This document shows, one piece after another, positions 41,218 to 51,218 of a DNA stretch of 64,000 nucleotides. The DNA is from Alteromonas sp. BL110 (GTDB lineage: Bacteria; Pseudomonadota; Gammaproteobacteria; Enterobacterales; Alteromonadaceae). Both the position numbers and the translations under genes were made by a program. The stretch is from the NCBI RefSeq assembly GCF_003443615.1, contig NZ_CP031967.1, positions 4,340,001 through 4,404,000 on the forward strand. Direction: 5' to 3'. Numbering within the stretch: the first letter of the stretch is position 1; each line of letters starts with the position of its first letter. Under the pieces are notes generated by a model, which saw only the letters and a list, made by a program, of their open reading frames with translations, was not told the origin of the DNA and ran no database searches.

Positions 41218-44200
41218 ATGAAAAGAATGTTAATTAATGCAACTCAGCAAGAAGAGTTGCGCGTTGCCCTTGTTGATGGGCAACGGTTGTACGATTTAGA
41301 TATTGAAAGCCCAGGGCACGAGCAGAAAAAAGCGAACATCTACAAGGGTAAAATTACTCGCGTTGAACCAAGCTTAGAAGCTGCTTTTGTCGACTACGGC
41401 GCAGAGCGCCACGGTTTCCTTCCACTCAAAGAAATTGCCCGCACTTACTTTCCTAAAGGTTACAAATTCGAAGGCCGCCCTAACATCAAAGATGTGATCA
41501 AAGAAGGCCAAGAAGTTATTGTTCAAATTGATAAAGAAGAACGCGGTCAGAAAGGCGCAGCCTTAACTACATTCCTATCGCTTGCGGGTAGCTATTTGGT
41601 GCTTATGCCAAACAACCCACGCGCTGGCGGTATTTCACGCCGCATTGAAGGCGACGAGCGTACTGAGCTTAAGGAATCACTAAGCAAGTTAGACCTTCCT
41701 GAAGGTATGGGCCTAATTGTTCGTACTGCCGGCGTAGGCAAGTCGTACGAAGAGTTAGAGTGGGATTTAAAAGTCTTACTTAAGCATTGGGAAGCTATTT
41801 CAGAGGTAGCTGAAGAGCGCGAAGCGCCTTTCCTAATTCACCAGGAAAGTAACGTTATTGTACGCGCTATTCGTGACTACCTGCGTCGCGATATCGGCGA
41901 GATCCTTATCGATAAAACCAGCATTTACGAGCAAGCCTTACAGCACATTCAGTTGGTTCGCCCTGACTTTGCAAACCGCGTAAAGCTTTATCGCGGTGAA
42001 GTTCCGTTATTTAGCCACTATCAAATAGAAAGCCAAATTGAGTCTGCGTTCCAGCGTGAAGTACGCTTACCGTCCGGCGGCTCAATTGTTATCGACCCAA
42101 CCGAAGCACTAACATCAATTGATATCAACTCTGCCCGCGCAACTAAGGGTGGTGATATTGAAGAGACTGCTCTTAATACTAACTTAGAAGCGGCAGACGA
42201 GATTGCTCGCCAATTGCGTCTTCGCGACTTGGGCGGCTTGGTTGTTATTGACTTCATCGACATGACGCCAGTACGTCACCAACGTGAAGTCGAAAACCGC
42301 ATGAAAGACGCGGTAAGAAGTGACAGAGCCCGTGTACAGCTTGGTCGTATTTCTCGCTTTGGTCTATTGGAGATGTCTCGCCAGCGTTTGCGCCCTTCTC
42401 TAGGTGAATCAGCGCACCACGTGTGCCCGCGATGCTCTGGTCACGGCACCATTCGCGGTACTGAATCTTTAGCACTGTCTATTCTTCGTATTTTGGAAGA
42501 AGAAAGCATAAAAGAAAATACAGGGCAGATTGAAGCACAGCTACCTGTTCCAGTTGCAACTTATTTACTTAACGAAAAACGTAAATCAATTCAGCTTCTT
42601 GAAAAGCGTCATGGCGTAGATTTACTGCTTATTCCTAATGCAAACTTAGATACACCTCATTACCAGGTGTTGCGCCGACGTCCGGACGACGTTGTGTCTG
42701 AATCAAGCTACGACGTAGAGCTAATGCCTGCGGTAGAAGCTGAAACAGAAACGACAACCACGGCGCCAGTTAAGCGCGAAGAGCCTGCGCTTAAAGGGCT
42801 AGTTGCGCCAACGGCTGCACCTGTTGTACCGCCTAAAGAAGAGCCAGCAAAGCAAGCTGACGACGTGCCTTCGCTATTTGCTCGCTTTGGCAAATGGATC
42901 AGTGATTTGTTTGGTAGCGAAAGCGAAGAAGAAACCAATAAAGACAAGAAAGCACAGTCTGGTAACCAAAATAGAAATAACCGCAGTCGCAATAACGACG
43001 ACCGTCGTCGTAAGCCGCGCAATAAAAACAATCGCCGTGGCAGCCAGTCTAAAGGCCGAGACCAAGATAAAGATCAAAATCGTGATGGCGAACAGAAAGA
43101 CAATCGCAAAGCTCGCGGCGATCAACGAAGAGATCAGAATCAAGAACAGCGAAGAGACCAGCGCCAGGACCAAGACGACAAGCGCAATAGCAAAGGCCGT
43201 AAGCCGCGTAAAGCCCAACAACCTCGCGATGAGCAACAAAAGCCTAAGCAAGATCAACACGAAGGCGAGCAGCAAGAAAACCAAGCGCAGAAGAAGCGTG
43301 AAGTGGCTGAACGCAGAAAACGCCGTGACAAGCGCCGTAGCGTTCGTGTGAAGAAAGACGACACTGTCGTAAATACTGCAGAACAAAACGAAACCCAGTC
43401 GGCCCCTGCACCAAAAGAGACACCGGTGCAGCAAAAGCCTAAAGCACCGAAAGTAGAGAAAACAAAAGCGCCAGCTGAAAATAAAAGCGAGTCTAAGCAA
43501 GACGCTAAGAAGCCAGTGCCGCAAGCGGAACAACAAGTAGCTGACAAACCTGTTGACGCTAAGCCAGTTAGTGCTGAATCGGATGTGACTAAGGGTGATA
43601 GTCAAGCTCCAGTAGCTAACGAATCGGTTGAAGGCGTTGAAGCGACTGCTGATAACAACACTGAAGCTCACAACGAAGAACAAGGTCAAAAACGTGAAGG
43701 TCGTGGCCGTTCGCGCCGTTCACCTCGCCATGTTCGTGCAGCTGGTCAACGTCGCAAGAAAGAAGCGCAGCAAGTTGACGATGCAGATACTCAAGCTAAG
43801 CAACCTGGCGAGCTTTCACCGCAAGCACCTGAGGTTGAAGTTGCTGCGACAGCTAAAGCTGAAGCGCCTGTTGTTGAAGAAACGCAAGCACAGGAGCCTG
43901 GTCAACTAGCGCCAGCCGACGAGCAGCCAGCATCTAACCAAGGCAAGCAAGAAAAAGCCAAGCTTGATGTTGAAGCCGTTCAGGACGAACTTCAGTTTGA
44001 TGCAGAGCCTTCAGCGGAAGATAAGCCTTCAGCGGAAGATAAGCCTTCAGCGGAAGATAATTCTTCTACGACTGAAGCAACTTCAGCAGAAGATAACGCT
44101 ACCGCTAAAACCGAACAGGCTAAAGAAGCACAAAGTGCTGAGCGAGCAAGTGCACCTGAAGAAACCTCGTCTGCAGTAGACACTGAATCGACAGGTGAAG

Positions 44201-44628
44201 CTATCGATACCGAGAGTGCAAGCCCAGCGTCAGAAGCAAAAGATGAAACAACATCGCCAGAACAAGTTGAAATTAACTTGGCAGATGCACCTGCAAAAGC
44301 AGGATCTGAAGCTCCAGCGCAAGATGTAAAAGCCGCTAAGCCTGCTGCTAAAGAAAAGCGCACTGTGAAGGCAGCACCTGTTTCGACTAGCCTGGCCGCT
44401 AGCGGAAAAGGCAAGCGTGGTGCATCTCACCCTATGGCATTGCCTGCGGTAGTAGACGACACATTTGTTGATGTTGCACTTACAGCAAAGGCTGACGACA
44501 CACGACCTGCACTGGCAGTATCGGGTAAGACTGCGGCCATGTCGCACGTAAACTCGCACGCATCAGCGACTACAACACTTCCTCAATCAGTAAGTGACGT
44601 TGTTAAAGACGCAACAGTGGTTGAATAA
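41218..44628 (+). CDS. rne: Ribonuclease E
   Basis: A 1136-residue endoribonuclease and degradosome scaffold. The N-terminal half has the S1 domain (about 35-125), the catalytic aspartates in [11 protein letters not shown] (about 302) and VVIDFIDM (about 345) and the zinc-link CPRCSG (about 403-406). Next comes the membrane-targeting amphipathic helix [17 protein letters not shown] (about 551-567), then a long arginine- and glutamate-rich disordered region for RNA and partners, and a terminal [21 protein letters not shown] PNPase-binding tail. The start is ATG 41218 ([17 protein letters not shown]), identical in style to E. coli; the frame from 41179 is only upstream readthrough. Three identical-length 18-bp repeats lie at 44008-44061. 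Confidence 0.96.
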   Translation: MKRMLINATQQEELRVALVDGQRLYDLDIESPGHEQKKANIYKGKITRVEPSLEAAFVDYGAERHGFLPLKEIARTYFPKGYKFEGRPNIKDVIKEGQEVIVQIDKEERGQKGAALTTFLSLAGSYLVLMPNNPRAGGISRRIEGDERTELKESLSKLDLPEGMGLIVRTAGVGKSYEELEWDLKVLLKHWEAISEVAEEREAPFLIHQESNVIVRAIRDYLRRDIGEILIDKTSIYEQALQHIQLVRPDFANRVKLYRGEVPLFSHYQIESQIESAFQREVRLPSGGSIVIDPTEALTSIDINSARATKGGDIEETALNTNLEAADEIARQLRLRDLGGLVVIDFIDMTPVRHQREVENRMKDAVRSDRARVQLGRISRFGLLEMSRQRLRPSLGESAHHVCPRCSGHGTIRGTESLALSILRILEEESIKENTGQIEAQLPVPVATYLLNEKRKSIQLLEKRHGVDLLLIPNANLDTPHYQVLRRRPDDVVSESSYDVELMPAVEAETETTTTAPVKREEPALKGLVAPTAAPVVPPKEEPAKQADDVPSLFARFGKWISDLFGSESEEETNKDKKAQSGNQNRNNRSRNNDDRRRKPRNKNNRRGSQSKGRDQDKDQNRDGEQKDNRKARGDQRRDQNQEQRRDQRQDQDDKRNSKGRKPRKAQQPRDEQQKPKQDQHEGEQQENQAQKKREVAERRKRRDKRRSVRVKKDDTVVNTAEQNETQSAPAPKETPVQQKPKAPKVEKTKAPAENKSESKQDAKKPVPQAEQQVADKPVDAKPVSAESDVTKGDSQAPVANESVEGVEATADNNTEAHNEEQGQKREGRGRSRRSPRHVRAAGQRRKKEAQQVDDADTQAKQPGELSPQAPEVEVAATAKAEAPVVEETQAQEPGQLAPADEQPASNQGKQEKAKLDVEAVQDELQFDAEPSAEDKPSAEDKPSAEDNSSTTEATSAEDNATAKTEQAKEAQSAERASAPEETSSAVDTESTGEAIDTESASPASEAKDETTSPEQVEINLADAPAKAGSEAPAQDVKAAKPAAKEKRTVKAAPVSTSLAASGKGKRGASHPMALPAVVDDTFVDVALTAKADDTRPALAVSGKTAAMSHVNSHASATTTLPQSVSDVVKDATVVE
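44008..44061 (+). repeat. Three 18-bp tandem repeats in the rne C-terminal region
   Basis: CCTTCAGCGGAAGATAAG occurs three times head to tail (last copy ends AAT), coding [18 protein letters not shown] in the disordered scaffold. Copy number probably varies among strains. Confidence 0.9.
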
Positions 44629-44664
44629 ATCTCAGCCGCTAGTGTTTTACTAGCTAATGCATGT

Positions 44665-44690
44665 AAAAGCCGCTTTCGAGCGGCTTTTTT
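44665..44690 (+). terminator. Terminator of rne
   Basis: AAAAGCCGCT-TTCG-AGCGGCTTTTTT, a symmetrical stem and T run 37 bp after the stop. Confidence 0.93.
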
Positions 44691-44734
44691 GTTTGTTAGT
44701 GTACTTTTAAAATAGAGTCGGAATTGAGAATAAA

Positions 44735-45880
44735 ATGTCAGGCACGGTAAACCAGCAATATATCGATTGGTTAAGCCAAGTGTGTAACGCACGAATATTA
44801 AACACACAACTAATTCAGCCCCTTTGGAGTGGTTACGGTGCGTGCTTTCGTGCCACGCTAGACTATTCCAGTGACGGCACCGTAAATGACAGTAAAAATA
44901 ATGGCTCTGTTCGTGCAGAACCAAGTCAGCAATCGCAAGAAAGCTCAAGAGCCTTACACAAAGTCAACCACCACAAACGGGTTACCCAGGTTGTGGTAAA
45001 ATGCGCCACACCGCCAAACACGCTATCACACCCCAAAGGCTGGAACGGCGACGCGAGCCACGACCGCAAGTGCCAATCTTTTAAGGTAGAAAACTGTTTT
45101 TATAGCCAAGTACAAACGCAAATTATTAGTGGCTGCCCCACTGCCAAATATATAAGACACGACCTACACGGCGAATCCTCCCTTCTTGTTATGGAGGACT
45201 TAGCAAGCATTGGTTATTCTCGCACCGCGACTTCACTTACCGCAGCGCAATGCAAAACCGTTTTAAAATGGCTAGCTCACTTTCACGCATGTTTTCTTAA
45301 TGTAAGAAGTGAATTTGATAGCCGAAATTTACAATTGTGGCCTGAAGGTACTTATTGGCACTTAGCTACACGTGAAGATGAGTTCCAAGCCATGCCAGAG
45401 GGTCTGTTAAAACAAAACGCCGTTACTATAGCTAAAACTTTAGCCAGTGCTCACTATCAAACACTAGTGCATGGCGATGCTAAAGTGGCTAACTTCTGTT
45501 TTACCGAAGATTTTTCTGACTGTGCCGCCGTCGACTTTCAGTATGTTGGTTATGGTGTTGGAATAAAAGATGTGGCTTACTTTTTGGGTAGCGCATTACC
45601 CACTGAGACCCATATAGCCCATAGGGACGCTTTACTCAATACGTATTTCGTTGCACTAGAAGGCGCACTACAAGCTCGCCTGTCACACCATGATGCTCCT
45701 TCTTATTTTACAAGCATTGACATTCAGTACGTTATTGCTGAATGGAAAATGCTGTATCCCTTTGCCTGCGCTGACTTTTATCGTTTCTTATCTGGCTGGA
45801 GCCCAAAACACTGGAAAATAGATGCAGAGCTTCAGTACCAAACTAATATCGCCTTAGCCGCCTTAAAGCAGAAAGTGTAA
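44735..45880 (+). CDS. Phosphotransferase, aminoglycoside/choline kinase-like (EcKinase-like)
   Basis: A 381-residue kinase-fold protein. The nucleotide lysine is probably in TQVVVKCA, the catalytic loop is LVHGDAKVANF and the metal aspartate is in AAVDFQYVGYGVGIKDVAYFLG, matching the choline/ecdysteroid-kinase-like class. An unusual insertion rich in Ser/Asn/His (about residues 48-82) splits the N-lobe. Substrate unknown. It begins just after the rne terminator and has no obvious operon partner. Confidence 0.8.
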   Translation: MSGTVNQQYIDWLSQVCNARILNTQLIQPLWSGYGACFRATLDYSSDGTVNDSKNNGSVRAEPSQQSQESSRALHKVNHHKRVTQVVVKCATPPNTLSHPKGWNGDASHDRKCQSFKVENCFYSQVQTQIISGCPTAKYIRHDLHGESSLLVMEDLASIGYSRTATSLTAAQCKTVLKWLAHFHACFLNVRSEFDSRNLQLWPEGTYWHLATREDEFQAMPEGLLKQNAVTIAKTLASAHYQTLVHGDAKVANFCFTEDFSDCAAVDFQYVGYGVGIKDVAYFLGSALPTETHIAHRDALLNTYFVALEGALQARLSHHDAPSYFTSIDIQYVIAEWKMLYPFACADFYRFLSGWSPKHWKIDAELQYQTNIALAALKQKV

Positions 45881-46149
45881 ACCAAAGCCCTTAATACATA
45901 GTGAGGTAAGCCCTTAACCCGCAAAAACGGTAAAAGCTCGCAAAAAGCCTTCATCGGCGCCTTATAGTCGCTTTTACTCAGCAGGATGGATAAAAACTTC
46001 AAAGCAAGGACGCCAAATTTATCAAAACATTAAGGGTAATGGGGATCGGTTAACCATCAGAAAACCGTCATTTCGTCTCATTAGCTATTGCATTAAAGCC
46101 TTATCCATCTTATTTTGAACACTCGTTCAAATATTAATTAAGGATAATC
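45881..46149. other. Intergenic region upstream of the haloacid dehalogenase gene
   Basis: No gene is seen in 269 bp. Near its end lies an operator-like palindrome (46114-46131) and then TAAGGATAATC, the ribosome site of the dehalogenase. Confidence 0.4.
46114..46131. promoter_or_regulatory. TetR-like operator candidate before the haloacid dehalogenase gene
   Basis: TTTGAAC-ACTC-GTTCAAA, perfect 7-bp arms, ends 18 bp before the start codon. The TGAAC/GTTCA arms are shared with the palindrome upstream of the thiolase gene (14717-14732) but with a 4-bp spacer. Confidence 0.45.
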
Positions 46150-46959
46150 ATGGCTCGTTCACCTTCATCATTACTATCACGGATATGTTGTGCAACCGCT
46201 TTAGGCCTAGGTCTGCTGTCATCACCTGTTTTTGCGCAAACAGGAAATACCGATGCAATTCAGGTAGATAAGAAAGAATTGCGCGCGCCCAAAGTTATCT
46301 TTTTTGATGTAAACGAGACCCTTCTTGACCTTACCGCTATGCGCAGTTCGGTGGGTGAAGCATTAGGAGGGCGAGATGATTTGTTACCGCTTTGGTTCTC
46401 TACCATGCTGCATCACTCGCTGGTCGACTCAACCACTGGTCGCTTTCACACCTTTGGAGAGATTGGCGTTGCCTCACTATTGATGGTCGCTGAAATTGAA
46501 GGTATTGAATTAACTAAAGAGCAGGCTAAAACGGCGATTGTCACGCCTTTGCGTAGCCTTCCCCCTCACCCAGACGTACGCGATGGCTTGCAGGCGCTAA
46601 AAGACAAGGGCTATAAACTGGTCAGCCTTACCAATTCGTCTAATAAAGGCGTGTATACTCAGTTTAAAAATGCAGACCTACTGTCTTACTTCGACGAGCG
46701 ACTTAGCGTTGAAGATATTAACTTGTACAAGCCCGATACACGCACTTATGAGTGGGCTATTGAAAAAATGGGCATAGCAGCAGAAGACGCTATGTTGGTC
46801 GCGGCTCACGGGTGGGATATTGCTGGGGCTAAACAAGCGGGCTGGCAAGCTGCATTTATCGCTCGCCCCGGCAAAGTGCTCTATCCTTTAGCGCTATCAC
46901 CTGACACTGTAGTGAGCGGGTTGAATGAGTTGGTATCTCAACTACCAAAAGCGAAATAA
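46150..46959 (+). CDS. Exported L-2-haloacid-dehalogenase-type HAD protein
   Basis: A 269-residue protein with an apparent signal peptide (CCATALGLGLLSSPVFA, cleavage before QTG) and then a type II haloacid dehalogenase-like domain. The nucleophile is in IFFDVNETLLDL (about residue 55), followed by SLTNSSNKG, NLYKPDTRTYEWA and AAHGWDIAGAKQAG, the last a hallmark of haloacid dehalogenases. The known enzymes are cytoplasmic, so export is unusual. No internal ATG can start the domain, since its catalytic motif is close behind the signal. A real dehalogenase or an exported phosphatase relative are both possible. AAGGATAATC precedes ATG. Confidence 0.78.
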   Translation: MARSPSSLLSRICCATALGLGLLSSPVFAQTGNTDAIQVDKKELRAPKVIFFDVNETLLDLTAMRSSVGEALGGRDDLLPLWFSTMLHHSLVDSTTGRFHTFGEIGVASLLMVAEIEGIELTKEQAKTAIVTPLRSLPPHPDVRDGLQALKDKGYKLVSLTNSSNKGVYTQFKNADLLSYFDERLSVEDINLYKPDTRTYEWAIEKMGIAAEDAMLVAAHGWDIAGAKQAGWQAAFIARPGKVLYPLALSPDTVVSGLNELVSQLPKAK

Positions 46960-47109
46960 GCATTCGGTTTTTAATTGATAGTATATAGGTGCATATAAAA
47001 GCACCACTTATCGGTGGGCATGAGTAACCAAGGCCGCTTAATACTCTGGCTATACGCCTGAGCCAAAGCTACAGGTCATGCCAACCGATTTTTCGAGCTA
47101 GACACCGAA

Positions 47110-47574
47110 TTACGCTTTTGCCGTACCTGCTCTTTTCATATCTATATGAGGGATGTCATCTTCCAAATACATGGTTGATGTGGCTTCAAAACCAAAACTC
47201 TCATAAAAGCGTTTTAAATACTCTTGGGCGCCAATTTCAATATCGCAGCCTGGCCACAATGCTTCACAGTGATCAATGGCTTCACGCATAAGGGCTTTAC
47301 CCGCTCCTTTCCCCCGAAAGGCTTTACTCGTCGCAACACGGCCGATACTGACAGATGGATAACTGACACCTTCACCAAGTAATCGTGCACACGCCACAAG
47401 TTTATTATTTTCAAAGCCCATTAAGTGATGGGTTTGCGAATGACGGTCTTTTTCATCTAGTTCTGGATAGGGGCAGTTTTGCTCAACAACAAAAACATCG
47501 ACTCGCAGCTTAAGCAGGTCGAAGAGTTGGTGATTCGTAAGTTCATTAAAAGTGAGTGATTGCCAAGAAACCAT
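47110..47574 (-). CDS. elaA: GNAT acetyltransferase, ElaA family
   Basis: A 154-residue acetyltransferase. LFDLLKLRVDVFVVEQNCPYPELDEKD at the N terminus and IGRVATSKAFRGKGAGKALMREA, the acetyl-CoA pyrophosphate loop, are closely ElaA-like; YESFGFEATSTMYLEDDIPHIDM ends it. The substrate is not known. It stands alone between the haloacid dehalogenase and the LysR gene; the 242 bp before it show no gene. Confidence 0.86.
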   Translation of the reverse strand: MVSWQSLTFNELTNHQLFDLLKLRVDVFVVEQNCPYPELDEKDRHSQTHHLMGFENNKLVACARLLGEGVSYPSVSIGRVATSKAFRGKGAGKALMREAIDHCEALWPGCDIEIGAQEYLKRFYESFGFEATSTMYLEDDIPHIDMKRAGTAKA

Positions 47575-47816
47575 ATTACCCCGATGAATTTCTATTATTA
47601 ACGTTCTTATATTGCACGGTAACGTTTGTTGTTAAAAGCGCGATAGTAAAAGACTAAAGCTCATGACCTGTCGTAGTAGTGTACCCCATTGGTATTTACC
47701 CACAAAGCGTATCAAGCTCACTTTAAACAGAATCGCTTTCGCTTAGCACAACGGTTTTATTTTGTGATGGTAAGCAGCTTTCCCCATCGCAATTCCCCTA
47801 ACCTTTTGGATGCTCA

Positions 47817-48719
47817 CTAAGGGTTAAGATATTCGTTATTTGCTAATCCGGCCTTTACATAGTCGATGAAGGTTTTAATTTTGGTGAGTTTTTTTCGTCC
47901 TTCAACACTCACCACTTGGATAGGCAACTTGTTATCTTCCACATCTTCTAACAAGCTAACCAATTCACCACTTTTAAGCGCATCAGCAACCTGGTAAGAC
48001 ATAAGCCGTACAACACCTACACCATCTTTTGCAGCATTAATTGCCGCTCTATTTTGGTTAGACTGAAAGCGAGGCGTAAGCTTAACAGGTATAGCTTTGC
48101 CACCTTTGTGGTAGGTCCATATGGCAGGTTCGTTGAATCGTGTAGGAAACAAAATGCTATGCTGTTTTAAATCTTCCGGTTTCTTGATGGGCCCGCTGCT
48201 TTCTAGGTAAGCAGGTGCTGCGCAGGTTACGCGCCTTACATACCCAACAGTAACACCATAAAGCGATGAATCTTTCGGCTTACCAATTCGTATTGCTACA
48301 TCAATATTATTATCAATCAGATTCACGACGTCATCGTGAAAATGACCGTTAATTGAAATATTAGGATAATCCTTTAGGAACTGAGAAATAATCGGCGTTA
48401 TGTAACGCTCTCCGAATAATATAGGCGCAGTTATATTGAGTTCACCTCGTGGCGCGAGATCTAAGCCAGATACGGCAGCTTCACTTTGTTCAATGTCGTT
48501 CAATATACGTGAGGCATGACTTAAGTAATGCTCTCCCACTTCGCTCAGCTTTATTTGCCGTGTTGTGCGATGAAAAAGCCTTGTATTTAACTGAGATTCC
48601 AACTGTGCAATACAGCGAGTAATGGCAGGCGCTGACATCGACAAAGTGTCTGCAGCCCCTACAAAGCTACCCGATTTAGCCGCCTCGACAAACACTTTCA
48701 TACACAAAAGCTTATCCAT
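47817..48719 (-). CDS. LysR-family transcriptional regulator
   Basis: A 300-residue regulator: N-terminal helix-turn-helix (FVEAAKSGSFVGAADTLSMSAPAITRCIAQLE), linker RLFHRTTRQIKLSEVGEHYL, and a periplasmic-binding-like effector domain. The subtype is the common MDKLLCMKVFVEA group, often a local activator or repressor of redox genes. It is divergent from the 48864-53543 genes, with an operator-like inverted repeat at its own start, so it probably controls both sides. Inducer unknown. Confidence 0.88.
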   Translation of the reverse strand: MDKLLCMKVFVEAAKSGSFVGAADTLSMSAPAITRCIAQLESQLNTRLFHRTTRQIKLSEVGEHYLSHASRILNDIEQSEAAVSGLDLAPRGELNITAPILFGERYITPIISQFLKDYPNISINGHFHDDVVNLIDNNIDVAIRIGKPKDSSLYGVTVGYVRRVTCAAPAYLESSGPIKKPEDLKQHSILFPTRFNEPAIWTYHKGGKAIPVKLTPRFQSNQNRAAINAAKDGVGVVRLMSYQVADALKSGELVSLLEDVEDNKLPIQVVSVEGRKKLTKIKTFIDYVKAGLANNEYLNP

Positions 48720-48722
48720 ATT

Positions 48723-48739
48723 ATTTCACTTTTTGAAAT
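48723..48739. promoter_or_regulatory. Operator candidate at the LysR gene start
   Basis: ATTTCA-CTTTT-TGAAAT, perfect 6-bp arms with a T-N11-A core as expected for LysR-type sites, directly upstream of the regulator start codon and about 125 bp from the divergent gene. Confidence 0.4.
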
Positions 48740-48863
48740 TATGAATTTTAAAAATAGCCAATTATTAAATAAAAGGAAAGCATTAGTATTCCCATAACCT
48801 TATTCGCACTTTCAATTAAAACAATATTGATAAACCACAGACCGATAACAAGGGGAGACATTT

Positions 48864-49325
48864 ATGAGAGCGCCAACACCACCATTTTCACTTAAAACCG
48901 CTGCGCAAAAAGTGCGCCTTGCTGAAGACGCTTGGAACAGTAAAGATCCGGTAAAAGTTGCGGGTGCTTATACCTTTGACTGTAGCTGGCGCAACCGCGC
49001 AGAGTTCATTGAAGGGCGAGCTCAAATAGTAAGTTTTTTAACGAGAAAGTGGAACAAAGAGCTTAATTATAAACTGGTAAAAGAGCTATGGACGTTCAAC
49101 GCAAACCGTATTGCGGTCCGCTTTGCCTATGAGTACAAAAACGATTCTGGACAGTGGTTCAGAGCTTACGGCAACGAAAATTGGCAGTTCAACTTAGAAG
49201 GCCTAATGGAAAAGCGTATAGCCAGTATTAACGAACTTCCTATTGCTGAGGGTGATAGAAAATTTACCTGGGATGGTAACCGACGCCCCGACGACTTTCC
49301 TTCACTGTCGGAGCTTGAACTATAA
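48864..49325 (+). CDS. NTF2-like protein, DUF1348 family
   Basis: A 153-residue single-domain protein of the SnoaL/NTF2-like fold: [41 protein letters not shown] and [18 protein letters not shown] are the conserved cores of DUF1348, and GNENWQFN a third strand. AAGGGGAGACATTT precedes ATG. It is the first gene after the LysR divergent promoter. Function unknown; such folds bind small hydrophobic ligands. Confidence 0.82.
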   Translation: MRAPTPPFSLKTAAQKVRLAEDAWNSKDPVKVAGAYTFDCSWRNRAEFIEGRAQIVSFLTRKWNKELNYKLVKELWTFNANRIAVRFAYEYKNDSGQWFRAYGNENWQFNLEGLMEKRIASINELPIAEGDRKFTWDGNRRPDDFPSLSELEL

Positions 49326-49378
49326 ACAAGTTCAGTGACGGCATTAATCTAACTATGTCTATTGTGAGAAGTAAACCC

Positions 49379-50041
49379 ATGACGCACCAAATAAATAAAG
49401 TTAAACCCCAACGTCCTATTACTTTGATTCAAAACCCTAAGTCTGGCCACTGTCATAAAGTTTCGCTATTTATGGCGCTCAACGCCATTCCCTTTATAAC
49501 CGTTGAACCTGATATGGCTAGTGGCGAGCACAAAAGTGAGCGCTTTAGTGTACTTAATGTTTTCAAACAAGTCCCCGTGATAACAGACGGCGATATTACT
49601 CTAGCTGACTCAAATGCCATTCTGGTTTATTTAATCCACGCATACGCAGACAGCGATTATTGGCTGGGAAAGGATGCCGAAGAAAAAGCGCGTATCCAAC
49701 GCTGGCTGTCCGTCTCGGCAGGTGAACTTGCCAAGGGGCCCGCCGCCGCTCGCTTGGAATACGTGTTTGGCGCAACAGTTCATGTTCCCACTGTACTTGC
49801 TACAAGCGCTACATTGCTTGAAAACATGGAAGTATATCTATCAAACTCAACAAGTATTTTTCTAGTAGGAAATCACGTCACCGCCGCAGACATCGCTATG
49901 TATTCGTACATGGCTCACGCCCCTGAAGGTGGCATATCGCTGGAAAAGTATCCTTACATAACTGAATGGCTAAACGCTATCGAAAGCTTAAACGGTTTTG
50001 TTCCAATGCCATCATCCGACATTGCGCCAGCACGCAATTAG
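49379..50041 (+). CDS. Glutathione S-transferase family protein
   Basis: A 220-residue protein with an N-terminal thioredoxin-like domain (NPKSGHCHKVSLFMALNAIPF, then QVPVITDGDITLADSNAILVYL, the cis-Pro and glutathione gamma-glutamyl site) and a helical C-terminal domain (HVTAADIAMYSYMAHAPEGG). ATG 49379 is preferred because GAGAAG lies seven bases upstream; ATG 49355 has no ribosome site. It ends 9 bp before the FMN-binding gene, so the two are co-transcribed. Substrate unknown; detoxification of electrophiles is usual. Confidence 0.87.
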   Translation: MTHQINKVKPQRPITLIQNPKSGHCHKVSLFMALNAIPFITVEPDMASGEHKSERFSVLNVFKQVPVITDGDITLADSNAILVYLIHAYADSDYWLGKDAEEKARIQRWLSVSAGELAKGPAAARLEYVFGATVHVPTVLATSATLLENMEVYLSNSTSIFLVGNHVTAADIAMYSYMAHAPEGGISLEKYPYITEWLNAIESLNGFVPMPSSDIAPARN

Positions 50042-50050
50042 GAGGTCGTT

Positions 50051-51088
50051 ATGTCACTACCTAAGCTATCGTCAATAAACCCTGCGTTTCACTATGGTGA
50101 AATCGCCCTGCAAAAGAAGCTGGGTATTGATAAGGAAATCGGCGAGCGAACCAATGGCTTTATCCGTAGCTACATGCCAGAGCAACACAGGCTGTTCTTC
50201 ACATCAAGTCCGTTCACCGTTTTCGCTTTGGTAGATGACGAAGGCTACCCTGTAGCCATGCCAATTTGGGGAGAGGATGACTTAATAGAAAGCCCTTCTC
50301 CCACACAATTAAGATTTCACCTGCCAGATGAAGTCTTAAACATGATACAAAACTCACTGAACTTAGATGTGATGGCAGGAAGCAAAATCGGCATAGTCGG
50401 GATTGAATATGCCACGAGGCGGAGAAATCGCCTAAACGGTACGATAAGCCACGCGAAAAAAGGCAATCTTACGGTACTGGTGGATCAAAGTTTTGGTAAC
50501 TGCCCTCAGTATATTCATAAACGAAACACGACAAAAAAGCGACGTCTTGTCATAGGTGGACAGCCAGAGAGTAACGTGTTTTACAACGTCAATATGACCA
50601 CTACCACAACAAATGTAATAGACACCAGAGCTCGCACAATAATAGAAAGCGCTGAGACATTTTTTATTGCTTCAAGGCATAGTTCTCTGGGACAAGAAGC
50701 AAACGAAGGATTGGACGTTTCTCACAGAGGGGGCAAAGCAGGCTTTGTTAACGTGAAAGGAAATACAATAACCTTCCCAGATTTTAGCGGAAATAAGTTC
50801 TTTAATACTTTGGGCAACATCCTACTGGACCCGCGCGTAGGTTTGTGTTTTTGGGACAATAAGACAGGTGACCTTTTTTTCGTAAAAGCTAAAGCTAAGG
50901 TCGAACCGATTGAATCTAAAGCTTCTGTGTTTAAAGAGACTGAGTTCAAAGGAACTGCGTTTAAAGGAGCGGAGCGTTTTGTGTCCTTATCGGTAGTATC
51001 GGTTACACATATTGCGGGAATATACCCCTACTCCCATGAGATAACGGAAAGGTCTCCCTATGCACTTCAGACTGGCGACTGGAAATAA
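50051..51088 (+). CDS. Pyridoxamine phosphate oxidase-like FMN protein, double-barrel form
   Basis: A 345-residue protein with two PNPOx-type split barrels: the first around FTSSPFTVFALVDDEGYPVAMPIWG, the second around TFFIASRHSSLGQEANEGLDVSHRGGKAGFVNV and LGNILLDPRVGLCFWD, which carries the FMN-contact pattern. Near the end is a short internal repeat (FKETEFKGTAFKGAERF). The site AGGAGG of GTTATG precedes its ATG. Placed between the GST and the YdeP-type gene. A redox or flavin role is inferred; this double form often occurs with ferredoxin or GST genes. Confidence 0.8.
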   Translation: MSLPKLSSINPAFHYGEIALQKKLGIDKEIGERTNGFIRSYMPEQHRLFFTSSPFTVFALVDDEGYPVAMPIWGEDDLIESPSPTQLRFHLPDEVLNMIQNSLNLDVMAGSKIGIVGIEYATRRRNRLNGTISHAKKGNLTVLVDQSFGNCPQYIHKRNTTKKRRLVIGGQPESNVFYNVNMTTTTTNVIDTRARTIIESAETFFIASRHSSLGQEANEGLDVSHRGGKAGFVNVKGNTITFPDFSGNKFFNTLGNILLDPRVGLCFWDNKTGDLFFVKAKAKVEPIESKASVFKETEFKGTAFKGAERFVSLSVVSVTHIAGIYPYSHEITERSPYALQTGDWK

Positions 51089-51218
51089 GCGTTTAATTGA
51101 TGAACCCTATAATTTAGTCGGCGTAATTAATTGGAACACCATTTAAAAATAGTTAAGGTACTTTGCTACTAGGTCTTGTATACATGAGCAAACACCCGCG
51201 CGGGCACAGGGGCAGAAT

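Noticed and set aside
42874..43689. Minus-strand frame of 271 codons opposite the rne C-terminal half
   Set aside because: The Leu/Phe/Ala-rich product is the mirror of the Arg/Lys/Glu-rich scaffold codons; a composition artefact.
44583..44948. Minus-strand frame of 121 codons over the rne terminator
   Set aside because: Crosses the rne stop and terminator and the start of the phosphotransferase gene; no ribosome site.
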